Part shown: piece after piece, positions 1 through 6,585 of the stretch | How positions within the stretch are numbered: the stretch's first letter is position 1 | How the letters are laid out: every line of letters begins with the position of its first letter | Assembly (NCBI GenBank): GCA_017452265.1 | Contig: JAFTMS010000020.1 | Span: forward strand, 1-64,000 | Source: Bacteroidales bacterium | GTDB lineage: Bacteria; Bacteroidota; Bacteroidia; Bacteroidales; UBA932 | Direction of reading: 5' to 3' | DNA length: 64,000 nt | Translations under genes and position numbers: made by a program | Notes under the pieces: generated by a model | Database searches by the model: none | What the model saw: the letters and a program-made list of their open reading frames with translations, nothing else | What the model was told of the DNA's origin: nothing

Positions 1-2
1 TA

Positions 3-141
3 TCGACCTTGGTCGAGGTAAGTCCTCCTCCCGAGGAGGAGGATTTAGGAGGAGGGTAACGTAGATAGAGAAAGTGCGGTGGGGAAAAGTTTCGCAAACT
101 CCACCAACTTTCAGATAACAAACAACTTACATTTGCGAAAC
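3..141 (+). promoter_or_regulatory. Structured leader element, copy A (upstream of ddl)
   Basis: Two hairpins followed by an interleaved pair of stems. Hairpin 1 pairs 3-8 with 11-16. Hairpin 2 pairs 23-31 with 35-43 around loop CGA. A conserved linker (44-68) leads to stem P1 (78-82 with 101-105, GGTGG/CCACC). Stem P2 (89-98, GTTTCGCAAA, with 132-141, TTTGCGAAAC) starts inside the P1 loop and closes after it, which is the topology of an H-type pseudoknot. P2 ends nine bases before the ddl ATG. Copies B and C elsewhere in the window keep the pairing with changed bases. Transcription and function are inferred; the 5' end may lie outside the window. Confidence 0.7.
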
Positions 142-150
142 CTGAGTAAT

Positions 151-1161
151 ATGTATAAAACAATAGCAGTAATATATGGCAGCGACTCTTCCGAGTGGGA
201 AGTGTCCTGTCGCAGCGGTGAGTTCACCGCATCCCGCATCGATGGTGCGAAATACGATGTATATGAGATATTTGCAAGATTCGGCTCCTGGTCCCTCGTC
301 GCATACAGGAAAAAGGGCTCGGAGCGCGTCCTCTTCCCGGAAAACGGACGTCCCCAGATAGACAAGACGGATTTCTCCGTAATGGTGGACGGCGTTAAGG
401 TGAAGTTCGACTATGCCTACATCATGCAGCACGGCGCACCGGGCGAGAACGGTCAGATGCAGGGCTATCTCGAGATGATCGGTGTTCCCCACAGCGGATG
501 CAGCTCGTTTGTTGCGGCGATGACCTTCGACAAGTTCTCTTGCAAGAGCTATCTCAAGGATGTGGACTATGTCAAATGCGCTGATGATATATTCGTGCGC
601 AAGGGCGAACATGTGGAAGGACTCGCTCAGAAGGCGGTTGAAAAGCTCGGTCTGCCTATGTTCGTGAAGCCGACCGACGGCGGAAGCAGTTTCGGTGTCA
701 CTAAGGTGAAGAAGGCCGAGGATTTCGACAAGGCTGTGGAATATGCCTTTGCAGAGGGAAACATGCTCATAGCGGAAAAGGCAATCGTGGGACGTGAGCT
801 CACCTGCGCCGTATATTATAATGGTACGGAAAATGTCGCCCTGCCTGTCATAGAGATACTTTCGGACAATGAATTCTTCGATTACGAAGCCAAGTACAAC
901 GGTCACAGCCGTGAAGTGTGTCCTGCCGAAATCACCGCCGACGAGAAGGAACTCATACAGGAGACATCAAAGAAGATATATGCCCATCTTGGCTGCGCTG
1001 GCCTTGTGCGTGTGGACTATCTTCTTGCTGCTGACGGACTTTACTTCCTTGAAGTGAATACGGTTCCGGGCATGACGGCGGCATCCCTCGTGCCTAAGAT
1101 GGTAAGGACGGCCGGCATGAACATGACCGACTTCCTCACCACAATCATCGAGAACTCTTAG
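151..1161 (+). CDS. ddl: D-alanine--D-alanine ligase
   Basis: Cytoplasmic ATP-grasp enzyme that joins two D-alanines for peptidoglycan precursors. The 336-residue product shows the family marks in order: an HGAPGENG motif after the N-terminal domain, the ATP-grasp segment VKPTDGGSSFGV, and the C-terminal metal/substrate segment LEVNTVPGMT. The ATG at 151 is preferred because the family begins near MYKTIAVIYG. An in-frame GTG at 79 would add 24 residues encoded by the structured leader, and these look like non-coding sequence. The stop overlaps the next gene's GTG by one base, so ddl and prmC are probably co-transcribed. The structured element directly upstream may control initiation (inference). 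Confidence 0.95.
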   Translation: MYKTIAVIYGSDSSEWEVSCRSGEFTASRIDGAKYDVYEIFARFGSWSLVAYRKKGSERVLFPENGRPQIDKTDFSVMVDGVKVKFDYAYIMQHGAPGENGQMQGYLEMIGVPHSGCSSFVAAMTFDKFSCKSYLKDVDYVKCADDIFVRKGEHVEGLAQKAVEKLGLPMFVKPTDGGSSFGVTKVKKAEDFDKAVEYAFAEGNMLIAEKAIVGRELTCAVYYNGTENVALPVIEILSDNEFFDYEAKYNGHSREVCPAEITADEKELIQETSKKIYAHLGCAGLVRVDYLLAADGLYFLEVNTVPGMTAASLVPKMVRTAGMNMTDFLTTIIENS

Positions 1162-2039
1162 TGCTGCTGAAAGAAATAATAGCATCCGGCATAAAGACCG
1201 TTTCCGCCTCCTACCCCGCGCAGGAGGCCCGTGAGATGGTTCTCGCATGTCTGGAACGCCTCATAGGCACTCAGCGCCACACGCATCTCATATATCCGGA
1301 ATACGATGTCCCTTCGGACAAAGCCGCCGCAGTCTTGTCTGCCTTTGACCGTATGGCAGGCTGGGAACCGCTTCAGTATGTGACCTGTGCGGCGGATTTC
1401 TACGGCCGTACATTCCGCGTTACCCCGGACGTGCTCATCCCGCGTCCCGAAACCGAACTGCTCTGCCGTCTGGCCCTGCTGTCCCTTCCTGCCGGCTCTT
1501 CTCCGAAAATCCTTGACATGTGTACGGGAAGCGGCTGCATTGCATGGACAATGGCTCTGGAATGCCCTGAAGCGACGGTTCATGCCGTAGACCTTTCCGA
1601 CGGAGCGCTTTCAGTGGCCTCCTCGCAGGATTTCTCTGACGAACTGCTCCGCACCGGCGCAAAGGCCCCGGCTTTCTTCAAGGCCGATGTCCTGCAGCCT
1701 CCCCATATCAGCGGACTTCCCGGCCCTTCCACTTACGACCTGATTCTCAGCAACCCTCCGTACGTTATGGAAAGCGAGAAGGCTCTCATGCGCCCCAACG
1801 TACTGGATCACGAACCGTCCATGGCACTCTTCGTCTCCGACGAAGATCCGCTCCTGTTCTACCGCGCCGTATCCGACTGGGCCTCATCGCTTCTGAAGCC
1901 CGGCGGAGTTTGCATAGTCGAAATCAATGAAGCGCTCGGCCCCGAGACAGCGGAAGTGTTCCTCGCCGCCGGCTTCCGTGATGCCCGCATCGAACAGGAT
2001 CTGTACGACCGCCCCCGCTTCGTCATTTCCTGCAAATAG
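1161..2039 (+). CDS. prmC: Peptide chain release factor N5-glutamine methyltransferase
   Basis: SAM-dependent methyltransferase that modifies the glutamine of the GGQ loop in release factors RF1/RF2. The 292-residue length fits the family. The protein has an N-terminal helical domain, the SAM-binding segment LDMCTGSGCIAW near residue 115, and the diagnostic NPPY motif in LSNPPYVMES near residue 195. The start is GTG, overlapping the last base of the ddl stop (TAGTG), which indicates translational coupling. It is followed by a REP-like palindrome and a long terminator hairpin, so the unit probably ends here. Confidence 0.94.
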   Translation: MLLKEIIASGIKTVSASYPAQEAREMVLACLERLIGTQRHTHLIYPEYDVPSDKAAAVLSAFDRMAGWEPLQYVTCAADFYGRTFRVTPDVLIPRPETELLCRLALLSLPAGSSPKILDMCTGSGCIAWTMALECPEATVHAVDLSDGALSVASSQDFSDELLRTGAKAPAFFKADVLQPPHISGLPGPSTYDLILSNPPYVMESEKALMRPNVLDHEPSMALFVSDEDPLLFYRAVSDWASSLLKPGGVCIVEINEALGPETAEVFLAAGFRDARIEQDLYDRPRFVISCK

Positions 2040-2105
2040 CGTCAGACAGCTCCTGATAGCGCTAAATAACGTAAATGCAACTAATTATCAATCAGCAACT
2101 TGTGC

Positions 2106-2139
2106 AAGGTGCGTGCTCCCCGTTGGCGGCACGCACTTT
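2106..2139 (+). repeat. REP-like palindrome, copy 1
   Basis: An 11-bp stem (2106-2116 with 2129-2139, one wobble pair) with a 12-base loop rich in C on one side. The same palindrome with a related loop occurs in opposite orientation at 36001-36044. The flank GTAAG..GCTGA....GGTTAC is also shared, so the repeat unit extends to about 2167. Both copies lie just after the 3' ends of genes. Confidence 0.75.
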
Positions 2140-2189
2140 GGGTAAGTCGCTGATGTGCAGCTGGTTACATTTCACGCTGCCGGCTGCGG

Positions 2190-2230
2190 AAATTTGTTGG
2201 AATTTGGTGCCAAATTTCAACAAATTTTTT
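2190..2230 (+). terminator. Terminator-like hairpin after prmC
   Basis: Bases 2190-2207 pair with 2210-2227 (18 bp, one wobble) across a two-base turn. The 3' arm runs into a T-run. It is AT-rich and unusually long for an intrinsic terminator but well placed to end the ddl-prmC transcript. Because it is almost symmetric it could also be a small inverted-repeat element. Confidence 0.6.
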
Positions 2231-2288
2231 CGAAAAACAGGCCTTTAAAGCGCTTCAAAAGACGATTTTTAAATTTATCGGTATACTT

Positions 2289-2320
2289 TTTCGTTACACG
2301 GATAATGCTTCCGAACTTTG
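2289..2320 (+). promoter_or_regulatory. Possible promoter of the lipoprotein gene at 2426
   Basis: TTTCG at 2289-2293, a 19-bp spacer and GAACTTTG at 2313-2320 resemble the Bacteroidota pattern TTTG-N19-21-TAnnTTTG, but the TA of the -7 box is GA here. If used, the transcript would start about 15 bases before leader copy B. Confidence 0.35.
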
Positions 2321-2340
2321 CATCGTGAATTTAAAGAAGA

Positions 2341-2405
2341 CGGTGGAGAAAAGTTCCGCAAGCTTCACCGGTTTTCAGACCACAAGCAGCTTGCACTTGC
2401 GGAAC
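2341..2405 (+). promoter_or_regulatory. Structured leader element, copy B (pseudoknot part only)
   Basis: P1 pairs 2341-2346 with 2365-2370 (CGGTGG/TCACCG, one G-T). P2 pairs 2353-2362 (GTTCCGCAAG) with 2396-2405 (CTTGCGGAAC). Compared with copy A, P2 carries two compensatory base-pair changes (T-A to C-G and A-T to G-C) while all ten pairs remain. The two 5' hairpins of copies A and C are absent. It ends 20 bases before the ATG at 2426. Confidence 0.7.
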
Positions 2406-2425
2406 ATGAGTTAAAAGACTGTCTT

Positions 2426-3676
2426 ATGAAACAGAATCTAAGATTTATACCGCTATGTTTTGGAATGGCATGCATGGTTCTGATGCTTGCCGCCCTTTCT
2501 TGTGAAGTGCTGGATGACGACATTGAAGAACACGCATCGCCGCAAGACAGCATAGTCACAGACGTTATCGGGCTTGATGAGGTGGCTGAACTCTTCTCTA
2601 CCTTGCCTATTACCCATTCTCATCTGAACGAAGTTCATGATGCGGTCACCTCATCTTCCGGTAACGGTTATGACGAAGAGTACACCATGAAGAATCTGTT
2701 CGAAGCGCCGGGTGCCGGGGTCGGGGAGCGGGAGACAAAGGCGGAAGCCGCATATGACAATCCGCTTAGGGAACTGCTGGAAGCGGGAGTGCGTGCACAG
2801 ATGGCTGCGGACACGGGTGCCGTGACTAAAGCTATGGGACGGCGGGAGATGACGGCCGATGAATATCTCGCTGCACTGATGTCCTCCGGCATACAGGTGT
2901 ACTGGCCGTTTTCCGAAGAGTGGGACGGAACGTCCATGCCGGTCATCACATATGATCCGGAGGACGGTTCGGAGGTGAACATAGGTTATGAAATGATTAT
3001 AGGCGACGATGGCTCCCGCCGTGTGCAGGAAGTGATTGTGGATGAGGCGACGGCTATGGAAAGACCTGTGTGGGTGGTGAACAGGAATTCCGATGCGGAA
3101 TATACGACGCTGGAGCTGCTGAGAAGGGAAGATCCGGACTGGGGAGAAGGCGGCGGAAGCATCATCGTCTCGAAATCCGGCTTAACGGGCGGTCAGACGG
3201 TCAGGACTCTGGTTCTTAAGGATTTTACAATGAAGCGCAATTTCGATTCATGGTTCGCAGGGGCTTCGGAATTCTTTGTGAAGACAGGCTCCGTCGAGGA
3301 TTTTACCGCATCGACGGAGGCGGAGCTGAGACTGTATAATCCGCTGGTGACGGACTTCATGATTGTCGTGAAGAGAAGTCAGGTCGGTGAACCGGTTCCG
3401 TTCAATGCCATTCTTGTCTCGGACTGGATAGACGGACTTGACGATTGTGCGTTCATGATTACGGAGGATGACGGAGGTACGAAGGAAAAATGGGATCTTG
3501 AGGCGATTGTGAAATACAATTCCAAAAGCTATGGAGTGGACATCTCCATACCTTTCAATTCCCGCGATGACGTGGTCTGGAGGGGTATGCTGTCGAAGAA
3601 GTGGTTCCGGAAGAACATTGATGTGCCGGCTCAGTTCGGTGATGTGGAACTGACTTTCGGACTTCAGGAGTATTAG
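2426..3676 (+). CDS. Surface lipoprotein of unknown function
   Basis: A 416-residue protein starting at the ATG of MKQNLRFIPL. The signal peptide ends in a lipobox, LAALSC, so the mature protein is lipid-anchored. The residues after the cysteine (EVLDDDIEE) are acidic, which in Bacteroidota favours export to the outer surface (known rule; placement here is inferred). I recognise no domain in the rest. The upstream reading frame from 2318 runs through the structured leader and is not thought to be translated. The stop overlaps by four bases the end of the convergent U32 gene. Confidence 0.75.
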   Translation: MKQNLRFIPLCFGMACMVLMLAALSCEVLDDDIEEHASPQDSIVTDVIGLDEVAELFSTLPITHSHLNEVHDAVTSSSGNGYDEEYTMKNLFEAPGAGVGERETKAEAAYDNPLRELLEAGVRAQMAADTGAVTKAMGRREMTADEYLAALMSSGIQVYWPFSEEWDGTSMPVITYDPEDGSEVNIGYEMIIGDDGSRRVQEVIVDEATAMERPVWVVNRNSDAEYTTLELLRREDPDWGEGGGSIIVSKSGLTGGQTVRTLVLKDFTMKRNFDSWFAGASEFFVKTGSVEDFTASTEAELRLYNPLVTDFMIVVKRSQVGEPVPFNAILVSDWIDGLDDCAFMITEDDGGTKEKWDLEAIVKYNSKSYGVDISIPFNSRDDVVWRGMLSKKWFRKNIDVPAQFGDVELTFGLQEY

Positions 3677-5538
3677 TCTGCCTCCCGGACGGTCATCTCG
3701 CAGTTCCTGCAGTCGAAATGCAGGGCAAGGCGTCGGCCGTTGTTGAGGAGGAAGAGAGGACCGACGGCAGACGCTCCCTGATGGACGGGGCACATGCCGA
3801 GTTCGTATCTGATGCAGTATCTTGTGCGCATCAGTTCAGCTCCGGCCTCATGAGTCAGCTCATATGCCGGTGAAACGGATTCCGCTCCGGCGTTTCTATA
3901 GACACTTTCAGAAAGGTGATTTGATATGTTGTTTTGGCAGGTGGCATCTTTCTGCGGGAATTTTCCGATGACAGCATCTTCGGGATTCCGCAGGAGGATG
4001 TCCCTTTTTCGGCATGGCATTGCAGCCAGCTTTTCCGCCAGACTTCTTCTTATGCCGTTGAGGAAGGCTGCGCTCATGAAGGGAAGTCCTTCCGGAGCAT
4101 CGACATGACCGAGGGAGAATCTGTAGTGACCGGTCGTCCTGCATGTCTGACTTTCGAGCATGGAGAGCATCCTGTCGAGGTTCTGTGCCTGCTGTGTGCC
4201 TGCTTCTATCCGTTCGCAGACCTCTCGCCCGTCCTCGGAACGGGCTGAAGCGTTCAGACGCCATCCGCCATCTTCAAGAGCGAAGCCGTAAGAGACCTGC
4301 ACTCCGATTGTGCGCACGCATGCCTGTCTTTCAAGTTCCTTCTCAAAGGCTGCATTTATGTTTCTGAACAGCCGTGCCCCGACGAAGATCTCCGGCACAG
4401 CCTTGCATCGGATGGTGCTGCCGCTGCATACGTCACCACGGAATCCTGTCACGCTGCCGTCCTTTGCCACGAACGAGAATCCGTCCCCGTTGTTCAGCTC
4501 CAGGCCTTTGCGTATAGGACGTATTGTGACGGAAGTCTTGTCTCGACTCAATGAAACCACGCTTCCTACCTCTTCTCCCATGGCCTTGGCTGCATCTGCT
4601 GAGGCCCATCTGCCGCGCTTTCCGTCGAGGAACAGTTCTGTGTATCCCCGGTTGAATGTCTTGGATGTGTCCGGTGTGAAGCCCCCTGCAACGCTTCCGA
4701 AAGAAGCCCTGACGAAATCTCCGACGGCGATTCTGTCAAGCGCAAGGGAATAGTCCCTGACGACGTTCCTGACGTACGATATGTTCTTCAGTCTGCCCTC
4801 TATCTTGAACGACGTGATTCCTGCCTCGGCAAGTTCCTCAAGCCTGTCCTTCAGATTGTAGTCCTTGAGGGAGAGCAGGGCCTTGTCGCGGACAAGAATC
4901 TTCCCCGAAGCATCAGCAAGGTCATATCTCGACCGGCAGGCCTGTATGCATGCTCCACGGTTGGCGCTTCGTCCCGCAATCATTTCCGACAGATAGCACT
5001 GCCCGCTGTAGCAGACACAGAGCGCTCCGTGCACAAAGAACTCCAGTTCGCAGCTTACGGCATCGCGTATTGCCTTGATCTGTTCCAGCGACAGTTCTCT
5101 TTCCAGAATAAGCCGTGAGAAACCGAGGCTTTCCAGCCATGCGGCCTGCTCCGGCGTACGGATCGCGCACTGCGTCGATGCGTGAAGCGGTATCCTGAAA
5201 TCCGCCTTCCTGCCACCGAATCCGTTCCGTGCCATATCGACAACGGCCATGTCCTGGACGATTATCGCGTCTGCCCCGGCCTCCTGAACGGCAAGCATGT
5301 GGTCATATGCCTCTTCCAGTTCGTCATCGTAAAGTATCGTATTCAGAGTTACGAATATGCGTGCTCCGAACCGGTGCGCATAGCTGCAAAGCTGCCTTAT
5401 GTCCTCTATGGAATTTCCTGCAGCCTGCCTTGCCCCGAACTTAGGCCCGGCGATATACACAGCATCGGCACCGCAGTCGATTGCCGCGATGCCGATATTG
5501 ATGTCTCTTGCCGGAGCAAGCAGTTCGAGCTGTCTCAT
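3673..5538 (-). CDS. Peptidase U32 family protein (RlhA/TrhP-like)
   Basis: A 621-residue protein of the U32 family. The N-terminal TIM-barrel-like domain starts LELLAPARDINIGIAAI and contains DAVYIAGPKFGAR. The hallmark segment FFVHGALCVCYSGQCYLSE (around residue 170), followed by NRGACIQACR, provides the cysteines thought to hold an iron-sulfur cluster. Characterised relatives (RlhA, TrhP) hydroxylate 23S rRNA or tRNA rather than cut protein. The length of about 620 matches the longer two-domain Bacteroidota form. It lies seven bases downstream of the TPR gene on the same strand and is probably co-transcribed with it. The exact RNA target cannot be read from sequence. Confidence 0.85.
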   Translation of the reverse strand: MRQLELLAPARDINIGIAAIDCGADAVYIAGPKFGARQAAGNSIEDIRQLCSYAHRFGARIFVTLNTILYDDELEEAYDHMLAVQEAGADAIIVQDMAVVDMARNGFGGRKADFRIPLHASTQCAIRTPEQAAWLESLGFSRLILERELSLEQIKAIRDAVSCELEFFVHGALCVCYSGQCYLSEMIAGRSANRGACIQACRSRYDLADASGKILVRDKALLSLKDYNLKDRLEELAEAGITSFKIEGRLKNISYVRNVVRDYSLALDRIAVGDFVRASFGSVAGGFTPDTSKTFNRGYTELFLDGKRGRWASADAAKAMGEEVGSVVSLSRDKTSVTIRPIRKGLELNNGDGFSFVAKDGSVTGFRGDVCSGSTIRCKAVPEIFVGARLFRNINAAFEKELERQACVRTIGVQVSYGFALEDGGWRLNASARSEDGREVCERIEAGTQQAQNLDRMLSMLESQTCRTTGHYRFSLGHVDAPEGLPFMSAAFLNGIRRSLAEKLAAMPCRKRDILLRNPEDAVIGKFPQKDATCQNNISNHLSESVYRNAGAESVSPAYELTHEAGAELMRTRYCIRYELGMCPVHQGASAVGPLFLLNNGRRLALHFDCRNCEMTVREAD

Positions 5539-5544
5539 CTGAGA

Positions 5545-6474
5545 TTAAAGGGTCTTGAGCATCTCCTGAGCTGTCGGACCGAACTTAGGGTCGCTGACAA
5601 TCATCTGATAGTACTCCTTTGCCTTTGCCTTGTCACCCATTGTCTGAGCTGTTGCAGCGATGGTGTACTTCATCTGTACGGCATCCTTTGCGTTAGGTGA
5701 GAGCTCGAGATACTTCTCAAGGTAAGTGATTGCCTCAGCGTTCTTCTGTGCCTGTGAGGCTGCTGTGCCTGCTACCTTGTAGGCTGTAGCATTCTCCTTG
5801 TAGCTGTTGGACTTGTCGGCAGCCTCGATTGCGTCTGCATACTTCTTTGCCTTGAGGGCAGCAGCAGCCTGCTTTACATACATGTTTGAAAGCTGCTTGT
5901 ATGCCTGGTCGTCCTGACCCTGTCTTGCTGCGAGAAGGTATGCGTTCTCTGCCTCAGCTGTCTTGCCTGTCGCCATGTATGACTGGCCGAGACGGAGAGC
6001 TGCCATTGCGTTTGTCGAGTCTGCTGCCACGATCTGCTCGAATACTGCAACCGCACCGGCGAAATCCTTTACCTTGATGAGGTTGTTTCCCTTCTGCATG
6101 TTCACCTGTGGTACGAGCTCCTCGGCATCGGCAAGAACTTCTGCGTTCTCATATGCCTTTGCCTTTTCGATTGTCTTTGCAAGCTGGTCAAGTGCGCCGT
6201 CATAGTTGTCTGCCTTGATCTGATCCTTTGCGATTGACAGCATTAGGGCCGGAATCGTATTCTTGCAGTTGGCTGCAATTTCAGCACCTTCATCGCCGAG
6301 AGCCTCAGCCTGTGACAGCGCGTTCTCGAAGTGTCCGAGAGCTGCCTCCATGTTGCCGAGCTGGATTTCTCCTGCTCCCTGGTTATAGATTTCAGTCACT
6401 GCATTGATGTCCTGTGCAGACATGATTCCGGCTGTCATGAGCGCAGCCGCAAGCATAAGGTAGATCTTCTTCAT
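5545..6474 (-). CDS. Secreted tetratricopeptide-repeat protein
   Basis: A 309-residue protein with a signal peptide (MKKIYLMLAAALMTAGIMSAQ) and no lipobox, so probably periplasmic. The rest is alanine-rich helical repeats of TPR type, for example AVAVFEQIVAADSTNAMAAL and a unit near residue 240 ending LELSPNAKDA. TPR arrays bind other proteins; no partner is indicated. An ATG at 6486 would add four residues (MTIT), but the ATG at 6474 gives the more typical signal peptide. Its promoter region is shared with the divergent M16-like gene. Confidence 0.82.
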   Translation of the reverse strand: MKKIYLMLAAALMTAGIMSAQDINAVTEIYNQGAGEIQLGNMEAALGHFENALSQAEALGDEGAEIAANCKNTIPALMLSIAKDQIKADNYDGALDQLAKTIEKAKAYENAEVLADAEELVPQVNMQKGNNLIKVKDFAGAVAVFEQIVAADSTNAMAALRLGQSYMATGKTAEAENAYLLAARQGQDDQAYKQLSNMYVKQAAAALKAKKYADAIEAADKSNSYKENATAYKVAGTAASQAQKNAEAITYLEKYLELSPNAKDAVQMKYTIAATAQTMGDKAKAKEYYQMIVSDPKFGPTAQEMLKTL

Positions 6475-6534
6475 AGTTATTGTCATTTAATTAACATTAA
6501 TATTCGTTATGGATTAATAATGCCACATTGGATG

Positions 6535-6568
6535 CAAATTTAGGAAAAAAATATTGTAATTTTGCAAA
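6535..6568. promoter_or_regulatory. Divergent promoter region (TPR gene / M16-like gene)
   Basis: On the minus strand TTTG (6568-6565) and TAAATTTG (6542-6535) are 22 bp apart, directed at the TPR gene. On the plus strand TAATTTTG at 6557-6564 fits a -7 box for the M16-like gene, though no clear -33 box was found. The two elements overlap, so use of one may exclude the other. Confidence 0.5.
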
Positions 6569-6585
6569 CCTCAATATGAATTGTG

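Larger units (their letters stand above)
2040..2425. other. 386-bp intergenic region between prmC and a lipoprotein gene
   Basis: No credible gene. In order it holds a REP-like palindrome (2106-2139), a near-perfect 18-bp terminator hairpin (2190-2230), an AT-rich stretch with a weak promoter match (2289-2320), and copy B of the structured leader (2341-2405), which ends 20 bases before the next ATG. Confidence 0.8.

Noticed and set aside
79..150. GTG start giving ddl a 24-residue extension
   Set aside because: The extension is encoded by the pseudoknot element; the same element at the other two loci is not in frame with its gene.
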